From contig JAWKZS010000003.1 of assembly GCA_041395845.1 (NCBI GenBank), positions 1-64,000 of the forward strand: a stretch of DNA of 64,000 bases, in the 5' to 3' direction. Within the stretch, counting starts at the first letter, position 1. Each line of letters starts with the position of its first letter. The position numbers and the translations under genes were made by a program. Positions 36,235 to 45,289 of the stretch are shown here, piece by piece. The DNA comes from Ch67 sp041395845 (GTDB lineage Bacteria > Pseudomonadota > Gammaproteobacteria > Pseudomonadales > Ketobacteraceae). Under the pieces are notes generated by a model that saw nothing but the letters and a program-made list of their open reading frames with translations, ran no database searches and was not told the origin of the DNA.

Positions 36235-36867
36235 ATGAATAACCGCCAGGAACGCAAACTGCTGACACGCCAGTCGCTGATGAATGCGGCGCTGCAATGG
36301 GTCGAAGAAGGCCAGCACATTTCGAGTCTGAGCATTCGGGAGGTGGCCAAGCGGGCAGGGGTGGTACCGACCGCGTTCTATCGCCACTTCAATGATGTGG
36401 AAGATCTGGCGCTGAACCTGGTGGATGAGTTGAGCAAAGTGCTGCGCCAACTGATGCGGGAGGTGCGTCAGCAGCGCACGGACCCGCGTTCGCTGATCCA
36501 GGATTCGCTGTCCCAGTATTGTGATTACGTGTTCCGGCACCGGGTATTCTTTGTTTTTCTGTCCCAGTCCATGACGGGTGGTACGGCCAATGTGCGGCGG
36601 GCAATCCGCAGCGAATTGCAGTATTTCGCCAATGAGCTGGCACTGGATCTGCGCCGGCTCAACCTGTTGGGTCAGCTGAGTCAGGACATGCTCGACAACG
36701 TGACCCTGCTGACGATCAATACGGTCGCTTCGTCCACCATGGAGCTGCTCGATCTGCCATCGCAGCAGGGCGCCGAACTGCTGCAGTTCCAGAATCGCCT
36801 GCGGCGTCAGCTGCAGCTGGTGTTTCTGGGGGCTGCGCACTGGGCACCCAAACCCCTCGTCAGCTGA
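36235..36867 (+). CDS. TetR-family regulator (FabR/DesT-like)
   Basis: 210 residues from ATG 36235 (MNNRQERKLLTRQSL), with AGG just upstream; a TTG at 36205 is less likely because it would fall inside the operator-like dyad. N-terminal TetR HTH (SLSIREVAKRAGVVPTAFYR, ~26-45) followed by an all-helical ligand domain. The divergent placement opposite a ferredoxin reductase/desaturase operon and the palindrome in between match the DesT arrangement, in which the regulator senses the saturated/unsaturated acyl-CoA ratio. Confidence 0.88.
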   Translation: MNNRQERKLLTRQSLMNAALQWVEEGQHISSLSIREVAKRAGVVPTAFYRHFNDVEDLALNLVDELSKVLRQLMREVRQQRTDPRSLIQDSLSQYCDYVFRHRVFFVFLSQSMTGGTANVRRAIRSELQYFANELALDLRRLNLLGQLSQDMLDNVTLLTINTVASSTMELLDLPSQQGAELLQFQNRLRRQLQLVFLGAAHWAPKPLVS

Positions 36868-37020
36868 TATCCATTAGCATCAATTGATCTAAAACGTGCT
36901 GCCAATATCGCATGTTGGCAGATCAGCGCGTTATACCCCCACTTTGCCAGCAGTTTTTTCAGCGTTTTCTACACTTGTTCAGGACAGCTATTTTTCTCCG
37001 AGAACAGGGACAGCTTAGCC

Positions 37021-39762
37021 ATGCGCGTAAACATGCCGGTAACCCAGAATGAAATCAAACTCTCTCCTGGGCAGACCATTGTTTCCAAAACGACACCCAA
37101 AGGTGTCATTACCTATATCAATCGCGACTTTATCGAGATCAGTGGCTACACCGAGCCGGAACTGATCGGGCAGGCTCACAACCTGATCCGTCATCCGGAC
37201 ATGCCACAGGCGGCGTTCAAGGATCTGTGGGATACCGTGCGGGCCGGCAAGCCATGGCGTGGCATGGTCAAAAACCGCTGCAAGAATGGTGATCATTACT
37301 GGGTGGAAGCCAACGTGACGCCGATCTGGGCCAATGGCGAGATTGTCGAATTCATGTCGGTGCGCAGCAAACCGAGTGAACAGCAGATCCGGGATGCGGA
37401 GTCGCTGTATGCGCGGTTGAATGCGGGTGAGCAGGTGAGGCCACCCCTGGCAGCGCGGATGGGAACCTGGTTCAACAACCTGCCCCTGAACGCCAAACTG
37501 GGTAGTTTGCTTGCAGCATTCGCGCTGGTGATGCTGGCGAATTTTGCCGTTACTGGCGCGGCGATGCCGTGGTCTTACATGGTGACACTCGCCATCATGG
37601 CCGGCGCGCTATTCGTATTCATGCAGCGGGTTGTCGGTGTCCCCATGGAACAGGCGGCGGTGGCTCTCAACAAAATCAGCAGCGGCAATTTCGACGTGCA
37701 GCTGGATATCTATCGAAATGATGAGCCCGGTCGTGTATTGCAGGGCATGCAATGCATGAAGATCAAGCTTAATTACGAGCTGGAAAATACCCGCCTTATC
37801 GCTAACGAAGCGCTCCGTATCAAGAATGCACTGGATGTTTGCGATACCAATGTGATGCTGGCGGATCAGGACTACAACATCATCTACATGAACGCTTCGC
37901 TTAACAAGATGATGAAGAATGCGGAAAAGGATCTCAAAACCGTTCTGCCGCAATTCGAAGCCGAAAAGCTGATGGGCTGCAATATGGATATCTTCCACCG
38001 GGATCCGCGGCACCAGCGCAAGATACTGGATAACGCAACGGCAACCCATCGTCAGGAAGTGGTGGTGGCGGGTCGTACCATCGTGATCACGGCAACGCCC
38101 GTCTTCAGTCAGGACAAGAAGCGTCTGGGCACGGTCATCGAATGGCTGGATCGCACTGAAGAACTGCGTAAGCAGGCTGAAGAACAGGCCCGCGAACAGG
38201 TCAGGATCGATGAGGAGCGCCGTGTGGCCAACGAAAACGCCCGCATTCGTCAGGCGCTGGATTCTGTGTCAGCCAATGTGATGGTGGCGGATCGCGATCT
38301 GAACATCGTTTACACCAACCAGGCCGTGCTCAAGATGATGACCAATGCAGAAAAGGATCTGCAGCGGGATCTGCCCAATTTCAGCGTGGCGAAGCTGATG
38401 GGTGCCAACATCGACATCTATCACAAGAATCCATCACACCAGCGCAACCTGCTGCGTGACCTGAAGCAGCCGGTCAACTCAACGTTCGTGGTGGGTGGCC
38501 GTACGCTGAACGTTTATGCCAGCCCGGTTCGTGACAGCAAAGGGGAATCGATCGGTACGGTTGTGGAGTGGAAGGATCGCACGGAAGAAGTGGCGGTTGA
38601 GAAAGAGCTCGACCATATCATTCGTGCTGCGGCGATCGGTAATCTTTCTTCCCGCGCCAATACCGAGGGGCGCAGTGGTTTCTTCCTTGCCATGAGCCAG
38701 GGTGTCAATCAGTTGCTGAGCATCTGCGAAGAGGTGATTGGCGACATGGTGGATGTCATGTCGCGACTGGCACAGGGCGATCTACGCCACAAGCTTAACA
38801 AGGATTATCAGGGTGAATTCGCCCGTCTGCGTGACAACGTCAACGACACCGTTGAGCGGCTGGTGAGCATCGTCACCGAAATCCGCAATGCCTCGACATC
38901 GGTTCTGCACGGCGCCGATGAAATCGCCCAGGGCAATGCGGATCTCAGTCAGCGTACGGAAGAACAGGCTTCTTCACTGGAAGAAACGGCATCCAGCATG
39001 GAGCAGATGACCAGTGCCGTGCGGCAGAGCGCCGACAATGCGCGCAGGGTCGAGCAGCTGGCATCGGTCACGAAGCAGAATGCCACCCGCAGCGGTGATG
39101 TGGCGCAGCAGGCGGTCGATGCGATCAATGCCATCAACAGCAGCAGCAAGAAAATTGCCGACATCATCAGCGTGATCGACGAGATAGCGTTCCAGACCAA
39201 CCTGCTGGCGCTGAATGCTGCGGTGGAAGCGGCCCGTGCCGGTGAGCAGGGTCGCGGTTTCGCCGTCGTGGCCGGCGAGGTGCGCAATCTGGCCCAGCGT
39301 TCCGCCAATGCCGCCCGCGAGATCAAGAGTCTGATCAATGAAAGCGTCGAAAGGGTGGAAGACGGTACTGCACTGGTACAGGAATCCGGCCGCATGCTCA
39401 ATGACATCATCAATTCAGTCAACGATGTCAGCGTACTGATTTCCGAACTGTCACAGTCGGCCCAGGAACAGACATCCGGTATCGAGCAGGTGAATGTTGC
39501 CGTCAGCCAGATGGATGAGATGACGCAGCAGAATGCCGCTCTCGTGGAGGAGGCATCGGCTGCCAGCGAAACCATGGCAGAGCAGGCGCGGCGTCTGGGT
39601 GAGCAGATTGCATTCTTCCAGGTGGATGATGGTGCGCAGGCTTCCCCGGTAGCTGCACGTGGGGCTGCCCGCAGAGCGGCTGCGCCGGTCAGGGCGCCGG
39701 TGGCACGGTCTGCTCCGGTCAGAAGCAACCGTCAGCAGGATGATGAGTGGGAGGAATTCTGA
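37021..39762 (+). CDS. Methyl-accepting chemotaxis protein with three PAS domains
   Basis: 913 residues. An Aer-like PAS domain at the N-terminus (TPKGVITYINRDFIEISGY, ~23-110), two adjacent membrane segments (~158-205) with no real periplasmic domain, a HAMP-like linker, then two tandem PAS domains (~275-385 and ~405-510) that are clear duplicates (NALDV...LADQDYNIIY and QALDS...VADRDLNIVY). The MCP signalling hairpin follows (tip EIAFQTNLLALNAAVEAARA). The C-terminus is EWEEF, matching the xWxxF tether for CheR/CheB. It probably senses redox, oxygen or another cytoplasmic cue. Monocistronic, closed by a strong terminator. Confidence 0.95.
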   Translation: MRVNMPVTQNEIKLSPGQTIVSKTTPKGVITYINRDFIEISGYTEPELIGQAHNLIRHPDMPQAAFKDLWDTVRAGKPWRGMVKNRCKNGDHYWVEANVTPIWANGEIVEFMSVRSKPSEQQIRDAESLYARLNAGEQVRPPLAARMGTWFNNLPLNAKLGSLLAAFALVMLANFAVTGAAMPWSYMVTLAIMAGALFVFMQRVVGVPMEQAAVALNKISSGNFDVQLDIYRNDEPGRVLQGMQCMKIKLNYELENTRLIANEALRIKNALDVCDTNVMLADQDYNIIYMNASLNKMMKNAEKDLKTVLPQFEAEKLMGCNMDIFHRDPRHQRKILDNATATHRQEVVVAGRTIVITATPVFSQDKKRLGTVIEWLDRTEELRKQAEEQAREQVRIDEERRVANENARIRQALDSVSANVMVADRDLNIVYTNQAVLKMMTNAEKDLQRDLPNFSVAKLMGANIDIYHKNPSHQRNLLRDLKQPVNSTFVVGGRTLNVYASPVRDSKGESIGTVVEWKDRTEEVAVEKELDHIIRAAAIGNLSSRANTEGRSGFFLAMSQGVNQLLSICEEVIGDMVDVMSRLAQGDLRHKLNKDYQGEFARLRDNVNDTVERLVSIVTEIRNASTSVLHGADEIAQGNADLSQRTEEQASSLEETASSMEQMTSAVRQSADNARRVEQLASVTKQNATRSGDVAQQAVDAINAINSSSKKIADIISVIDEIAFQTNLLALNAAVEAARAGEQGRGFAVVAGEVRNLAQRSANAAREIKSLINESVERVEDGTALVQESGRMLNDIINSVNDVSVLISELSQSAQEQTSGIEQVNVAVSQMDEMTQQNAALVEEASAASETMAEQARRLGEQIAFFQVDDGAQASPVAARGAARRAAAPVRAPVARSAPVRSNRQQDDEWEEF

Positions 39763-39788
39763 CAGCCCGTTACTCCTGTCCCGCTAAC

Positions 39789-39817
39789 AAAAAGGCCCTC
39801 ACCATGAGGGCCTTTTT
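39789..39817. terminator. Bidirectional terminator
   Basis: AAAAA-GGCCCTC-ACCAT-GAGGGCC-TTTTT. Perfect 7-bp stem between the chemoreceptor (plus) and the convergent diguanylate cyclase (minus). Confidence 0.93.
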
Positions 39818-39837
39818 GTTGCTGCCGATCATAGCTT

Positions 39838-41667
39838 TCAAGACTGGTGGACGGTGACCCGGTTGCGTCCGGTTTCTTTTGATTTATAGAGCGCGTGATC
39901 GGCGGCTTCGAGCAGGTATTCCACCGACAGGTTGGTGGTGGGCACCAGAACCGCAACGCCGATACTGATCGTTACTGGCACCTGTTTTTCATTGACGGTG
40001 AAGTTGAGACTTTCTACGTTCCGGCGAATTCGCTCGGCCACGGTCAGTGCACCTTCATTATCGGTTTCTGGCAGTACGACGCAGAACTCTTCGCCGCCAT
40101 AACGGGCAGCCCGGTCAGACGGCCAGCGCAAACCTTTGCGGACGCAGTGAGCGACATCCTTCAGGCACTCGTCGCCGATCAGGTGGCCGTAGGTATCGTT
40201 GAAAGATTTGAAGTGATCGATATCCATCAGCAGCACTGCCAGGGTGTGACCGTAGCGGCAGCAGCGGGCGAATTCTTCCGCCAGAGTCTGATCCAGATAA
40301 CGCCGGTTTTTCAGGCCGGTGAGCTGATCGGTGGCACTGAGTTCTTCAAGTCTGCGGTTCAGGTCTTCCAGTTCGGTGGTGCGTTCTTTCACCCGCTGTT
40401 CCAGTGATTCGGTTGCCTGCTTCTGAATCGTCAGCGCCTCTTCGCGAGCCTGACGCAATTCCCGTTCTGTGGTGAGCGCTTCCTGCTGGGCATCAAAGCG
40501 CATGCGGCGTTCCTGGTTGATACGTTCCGCCAGCGCGAACGACAGCAGAATGACCTCGAGCGCCGAGCCAATCTGCACTGCATATTCGGTGAAACCGTTC
40601 TTGGGTAGAATATGAAACTTGTTCAGGGCCAGAATGACGCCGCCACCGAGCAATGCGCTCCAGGCCACGGTGTAATAACGTGCCGACAGGCTGCCGTCGC
40701 GCCAGCGCAATGCACCGCTGGTGAAGGCATAGATGCAGGCGAGTGTGGCAAACGGAATCAGGATGCGGATTACCGTGCTGTAAGGCAGATAGAACGATAA
40801 TCCAATGATGACGATGGCGCCGGAAATCAGCATTGTCGCCAGCCAGCGATAGGTGGCGTGCAGCCTGTTCAGATCCAGAAAGCGGTAGGTGAAAATCGCC
40901 CCGAACAACACAACACCTGACAGCGAAACCAGAATGGCCTGATCGTTCCAGCGGGTAAAGTGAGGCCACAGATACTGGAACGCGTAGCCGTTCAGGCTCG
41001 CCATGAACAGCGGTGTGCACAGCACGAAAATGACGTAGTACAGATAATTCCGTTCGCCCACCACCAGATAGACGAACAGGTTGTACATGATCATCACGAA
41101 CATGATGCCGTAATACACGCCCTGGACCAGTGTTCTGGTCTGATCAACTTCATAGAACGCATGCTGTTCCCACAGCGTCAGCGGTGCCTGAATGGAGCTG
41201 CTGCTGCGGATGGCGAGAAACACGGTGAGGGTTTCGTCACCCTGCCATTCCAGCGGAATGATGAAGTGGCGGTGATCAACCGGACGCTGATGGAACGGGT
41301 ATTTGTCACCCAGGTTGTAGGTTTGCTGCAGTACGCCATTGTTGAGAATGTAGGCGTCGACGTAATCCAGTACCGGATAGCTGATTTCCAGAAAGCGTTC
41401 GAGCTTTTTGTCCGATACATTGCTCAGATCCACCTTCAGCCACCAGGTGGAGTTGCTGTAACCCATGTTGAAAACCTGGTTGCCGTTCTGGGTCCAGCGC
41501 TCGGCGGGTTCATTCATGACGTCGTCGATGGTCAGGGCCTGGGCGGAGTCTTCGAGATACAGGATGTAAGGATACAGTGCATCGGTGGTCTGTTCAGGTT
41601 CGACAGCAAAGGTGTCAGCACGCGCAATACAGCCTATCAGCAGCATTATGAGGGTTATCAGTCGCAT
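39838..41667 (-). CDS. Diguanylate cyclase with 7TMR-DISM sensor
   Basis: 609 residues: signal peptide (1-17), DISMED2 domain (~30-165), seven membrane helices (~175-385), coiled coil (~390-440) and a GGDEF domain with the active motif ARYGGEEFCVVLPE (~525). The inhibitory I-site RxxD is not at its normal place: the residues are WPSD, with the Arg one position further out, so feedback by c-di-GMP may be lost. Makes c-di-GMP from two GTP in response to an unknown envelope ligand. The sensor half is paralogous to those at 4052-9006 and 52699-54492. Confidence 0.93.
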   Translation of the reverse strand: MRLITLIMLLIGCIARADTFAVEPEQTTDALYPYILYLEDSAQALTIDDVMNEPAERWTQNGNQVFNMGYSNSTWWLKVDLSNVSDKKLERFLEISYPVLDYVDAYILNNGVLQQTYNLGDKYPFHQRPVDHRHFIIPLEWQGDETLTVFLAIRSSSSIQAPLTLWEQHAFYEVDQTRTLVQGVYYGIMFVMIMYNLFVYLVVGERNYLYYVIFVLCTPLFMASLNGYAFQYLWPHFTRWNDQAILVSLSGVVLFGAIFTYRFLDLNRLHATYRWLATMLISGAIVIIGLSFYLPYSTVIRILIPFATLACIYAFTSGALRWRDGSLSARYYTVAWSALLGGGVILALNKFHILPKNGFTEYAVQIGSALEVILLSFALAERINQERRMRFDAQQEALTTERELRQAREEALTIQKQATESLEQRVKERTTELEDLNRRLEELSATDQLTGLKNRRYLDQTLAEEFARCCRYGHTLAVLLMDIDHFKSFNDTYGHLIGDECLKDVAHCVRKGLRWPSDRAARYGGEEFCVVLPETDNEGALTVAERIRRNVESLNFTVNEKQVPVTISIGVAVLVPTTNLSVEYLLEAADHALYKSKETGRNRVTVHQS

Positions 41668-41871
41668 GGTGGTCGGTTTTCCCCAACGAGTCAGCCGGTT
41701 ACGTCATTTTTCAGTGTAGACCACGGTAGACATTGTGTGCGCAACTTGTAATAAGCTGTTTCGGAGCACGGCTTTTTGTAAGTAACAGGAGGATTACTGT
41801 GTCGGGCGCTGGGCAGCGCAGGCAGGCGCGCCTAGGATGAAGTCATAACAACAAGAAAAAAGGAGCCCGTC

Positions 41872-41985
41872 ATGATCCTGTTCAAATCCATATTGCTGGT
41901 GTCCGTTGTTGCCCTGTTCCTGTTGCGGGCCACCACCTGCCTGCTGATGCTGCCATTTGAATCCACGTCTGCCTCGATCGATTAG
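41872..41985 (+). CDS. Putative 37-residue membrane peptide
   Basis: Short frame MILFKSILLVSVVALFLLRA... ending TSASID. One hydrophobic helix (~3-30) and a good AAGGAG site seven bases before the ATG. It stands in a 373-base gap between the diguanylate cyclase and the acyltransferase (both on the minus strand), with nothing else recognisable there. I do not recognise a family; expression is unproven. Confidence 0.5.
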   Translation: MILFKSILLVSVVALFLLRATTCLLMLPFESTSASID

Positions 41986-42040
41986 CCCCGGTTACCGGCA
42001 AGCGTCCTGATCCTGTTGCTCCCTTCTCCGGCGATCAGGT

Positions 42041-43159
42041 TCAGGATGCTTGTCCGGTGCCATTCCGCCGCCAGTAAATACGCAATGGCACAAACGAAAC
42101 CCACCGCAATATCCAGGGTGCCAGTGCCAGCATCAGCGCCACCATCAGCAGGGTTTGCCAGCCCGTCACCGGTTTGAATCCGCTGACTTCCACGCCCGCC
42201 AGCAACACCAGGTGCAGGATGTACAGGTTCAGTGCCTGCCGTCCCATCCAGTCCAGAAACTGCAGGGCGTGCTGCCGGGTATGGCGAATCAGTCCCAGAA
42301 ACAGTATCAAACCCGCCACCAGAATCGGTAATGCCCGCAGGGGAAAAATCCAGCTGTGGTTCCAGTAACGCACAATGCCTGAGTGCACAGCGCCGTCATA
42401 CAACCCCACCACATCCAGCAGTGAATGCCACACCGCCTGAATCCTATCCCCGGGATACTGCTGGATGGAGGTGGCGGGCTGGGTAATCCAGGGCGCCGGC
42501 GATGCCAGCGCCAATGCGCCGGTCAGCAGGGTTGCGGCCAGTACCATGCCCAGCCCGTTCAATCCGGCGCGCTGGTAAATCATGCCGGTCAGTGCGCCCA
42601 GATAGGCCAGTACCACCAGCGGTACCATACCACCGGCACCGGCATTCAGGCCGATCACGCTGGCCCTTGCGCTATCCAGGCCGTAGGTAATGCCGATGAT
42701 GACCAGAGTGCTGCCCGCGAGCAGGGCAATGCTGCGGGGCGCGACGAGCATCAGCCCGGTAGTGAACACGCCCACCGCAATGATCCCCAGCACGCCAGAG
42801 GACACGATCACGCCCGGCCACTGCACACCCTGATCCGCCAGCGCAAAAACCACCGAGATCAGATACAGCGTCCCCATGCGCCAGCCCAGCCGCCCCAGCC
42901 AGGCGGATGCCGATTCGCGACTGCCGCGCAGGGAAAGCACCAGGCTGAAGCCGGCAATGAACAGAAACATGGCGGAAATGATGGGCTCGATGATCAGAGT
43001 CCCCACCAGCGGCCAGTCCAGCAGCGAAGCCTGTCCCGGGTTGGCATGCAGCACACTCATGTTGGTCTGCACCCTTGCTGCGTGGGCCAGAATCATCAGG
43101 ATCACCGCCAGGGCGCGATAGACATTGAGGCCGGGCAGCTGGGTATTTTTTGCGGACAT
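42041..43159 (-). CDS. Acyltransferase-3/DUF1624-like membrane protein
   Basis: 372 residues from ATG 43159 (MSAKNTQLPGLNVYRALAVI). About ten membrane helices. The first helix carries the acyltransferase-family pattern R-A-L-A-V-x-L-M-x-x-A-H (LNVYRALAVILMILAHAA), and FLFIAGFSLVLSL is typical of OpgC/DUF1624-type proteins. Such proteins O-acylate envelope sugars with an acyl group from the cytoplasm; the acceptor here is unknown. Divergent from xerD. A longer frame to 43261 would run into the xerD start. Confidence 0.78.
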   Translation of the reverse strand: MSAKNTQLPGLNVYRALAVILMILAHAARVQTNMSVLHANPGQASLLDWPLVGTLIIEPIISAMFLFIAGFSLVLSLRGSRESASAWLGRLGWRMGTLYLISVVFALADQGVQWPGVIVSSGVLGIIAVGVFTTGLMLVAPRSIALLAGSTLVIIGITYGLDSARASVIGLNAGAGGMVPLVVLAYLGALTGMIYQRAGLNGLGMVLAATLLTGALALASPAPWITQPATSIQQYPGDRIQAVWHSLLDVVGLYDGAVHSGIVRYWNHSWIFPLRALPILVAGLILFLGLIRHTRQHALQFLDWMGRQALNLYILHLVLLAGVEVSGFKPVTGWQTLLMVALMLALAPWILRWVSFVPLRIYWRRNGTGQAS

Positions 43160-43241
43160 GCGCGTCAACTTGTTGTTATGAATGGCAAGAGCACCGATTA
43201 TAAACAGATCACCGGGGCACCATGCGACAGGGGAATCATCT

Positions 43242-44140
43242 TTGCAATCCGCCGCCGACACACTGGTTCATCAGTATCTGGATGCCTGCTGGCTGGAAAA
43301 AGGCCTGAGCGACAACAGTCTGGAAGCCTATCGCCGCGATCTGACGGCTTTTGCCGACTGGTTGGGGCAAAGTCGGGGGGTGTCCCTGCTGAACTGCTCC
43401 GACGTGGACCTCAATGCCTATTTGGCCTGGCGCTACCAGCAGAAGTTCAACGGCCGCTCTACGGCGCGATTCCTGTCGGCGGTGCGGGGGCTGTTCCAGT
43501 ATCTGCTGCGGGAAAACCGTATCAGCGTTGACCCCTCGGCCCGGATCGAGATGCCCAAGCTGGGCAAACCTCTGCCCAAAGCCATGAGCGGACCGACGTG
43601 GAAAGGTTGCTGGCAGCACCGGATATTGATGACCCGATTGGTCTGCGGGACCGGGCCATGCTGGAGTTGCTGTACGCCTGCGGCCTGCGGGTAACCGAGC
43701 TGGTGAGTGTGACCACTCACGACATTAATCTGCGGCAGGGGGTGGTGCGGCTGCTGGGGAAGGGCAGCAAGGAGCGCCTGGTGCCCATGGGCGAAGAAGC
43801 CATGGTCTGGCTGCAGCGCTATATTCGCGATGCCCGGCCCTTGCTGCTCAAATCCCCCGACGATCCGATCCTGTTTCCCAGCAACCGGGGTGAACAGATG
43901 ACCCGCCAGACCTTCTGGCACCGGATCAAACATCATGTCAGGGTTGCCGGGATCAGCGCTGCAGTGTCGCCCCATACCCTGCGGCATGCCTTTGCCACCC
44001 ATCTGCTGAATCATGGAGCAGACTTGCGGGTGGTGCAGCTGCTGCTGGGCCACAGCGACCTTTCCACCACCCAGATCTATACTCATGTGGCCAAACACCG
44101 GCTCCAGGCCTTGCACAAGCAGCACCACCCCAGAGGGTGA
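43242..44140 (+). pseudogene. xerD: Tyrosine recombinase XerD, one-base frameshift
   Basis: XerD resolves chromosome dimers at dif with XerC and FtsK. The frame from TTG 43242 (AGGGGA upstream) covers the SAM-like N-terminal domain (KGLSDNSLEAYRRDLTAF). It breaks near 43590, and the other frame continues to 44140 with the whole catalytic domain: R in ACGLRVTELV, K in GKGSKERLVP, HTLRHAFATH, and LLGHSDLSTTQIYTHV with the nucleophile Tyr. One added base near 43590 (giving AMSETDVERLL or similar) yields 299 residues, the normal XerD length. As xerD is nearly essential, a sequence error is more likely than real loss. It is followed by dsbC as in Pseudomonas. Confidence 0.88.
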
Positions 44141-44228
44141 CCGGATGTCGTATTTGCCTGTCCGGTACTGGAACTTGTGATTCAAACCCGGTCTAATTGA
44201 ACATTGCCTTCCATCCAGAGAGTTTTCC

Positions 44229-44999
44229 ATGTCGTTTTTGCGTTCGCTTTCCGTATTCGCTTCATCCCTGCTGATGTCGGCGGCCGTGCTGGCCGCGGTA
44301 CCCGAGCAGGCAGCCATCACCCAGAAGTTGCAGGCCAGCCTGCCGTCGCTGCAGGTCAAGACCATCGATGAAACCCCGGTCAAGGGGCTGTACCAGCTGG
44401 AAACCACCACGGGTGAGTTGATCCTGGTATCTGCTGACGGCAAGTATCTGGTGTCCGGCGATCTTCACCGGCTGGAAGCCCGTGGCGTGACCAACCTGAC
44501 CGAAGAGCGTCGCAGCGCCCAGCGTCTGGACGCGATCAAGCATCTGAATGACAAGGATCTGGTGGTATTCCAGGCCAAGGGCGAAGAAAAGGGCGAGGTG
44601 CTGGTGTTTACCGACACCAGCTGCGGATACTGCCGCAAGTTCCACGCCGAAGTGCCCGAGCTCAACAATATGGGCATTACGGTGAAATACGCCGCCTGGC
44701 CCCGTGCCGGCCTGCAGTCACCGGCGGGTCAGATCATGGCCAACGTCTGGTGTGCCAAGGATCGCCTGGGTGCCATGACCAAAGCCAAGACCAACCAGGA
44801 TGTACCGGCCGTGGCTACCTGCAACCAGAACGTGATCCAGGACCAGATCAACCTGGGTCACCAGATGGGCATTCAGGGTACGCCAGCGGTGTTCCTGAAC
44901 GATGGCCGTCAGGTGGGTGGTTATGTGCCGGCGCCGCAGCTGGCAGCCCAGCTGGGTATCAAGCCGGTAACCCAGGGTAACCCGGTATCTCCACGCTAA
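44229..44999 (+). CDS. dsbC: Thiol:disulfide interchange protein DsbC
   Basis: 256-residue periplasmic disulfide isomerase. Signal peptide (to about AAVLA), dimerisation domain (~25-90) and thioredoxin-fold domain with the active site TSCGYCRKFH (~137) and cis-Pro loop GTPAVFLNDG (~218). Kept reduced by DsbD, which is not in the window. Lies 88 bases after xerD and is followed by a hairpin terminator. Confidence 0.95.
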   Translation: MSFLRSLSVFASSLLMSAAVLAAVPEQAAITQKLQASLPSLQVKTIDETPVKGLYQLETTTGELILVSADGKYLVSGDLHRLEARGVTNLTEERRSAQRLDAIKHLNDKDLVVFQAKGEEKGEVLVFTDTSCGYCRKFHAEVPELNNMGITVKYAAWPRAGLQSPAGQIMANVWCAKDRLGAMTKAKTNQDVPAVATCNQNVIQDQINLGHQMGIQGTPAVFLNDGRQVGGYVPAPQLAAQLGIKPVTQGNPVSPR

Positions 45000-45030
45000 T
45001 CCGGCGCCCCAAAGTTACTTAGCCCCGTGC

Positions 45031-45060
45031 AAAGCCGGCCCCGTGCCGGCTTTGTCGTTT
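45031..45060 (+). terminator. Hairpin terminator after dsbC
   Basis: AAAGCCGGC-CCCGT-GCCGGCTTT followed by a broken T run (GTCGTTT). Separates dsbC from hom. A TATAAT at 45205-45210 lies downstream in the hom leader but lacks a matching -35. Confidence 0.65.
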
Positions 45061-45289
45061 CCAGCCCGGCGATTGACGATTTCCGCCAGGGTCAGTATCG
45101 TTCCCACTCTTTGCGTTCCGCCGGGGACCATCCGGGGCCCGCTGGCCCCGCAGGCGGACGCATGAATCTCGCAATTACGGCGAGTTTTTCCCCGTCAAGG
45201 TCGCTATAATAGGCGCGCTTTTGCGCAGGGTGGCGCCCGGGTTCGTTTGCCCGGCGTCCGGATCGCACAATAACAATGAGGTAAGTTGC

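Noticed and set aside
45182..45210. Promoter for hom based on TATAAT at 45205
   Set aside because: No acceptable -35 hexamer at 16-18 bases; mentioned only in passing.
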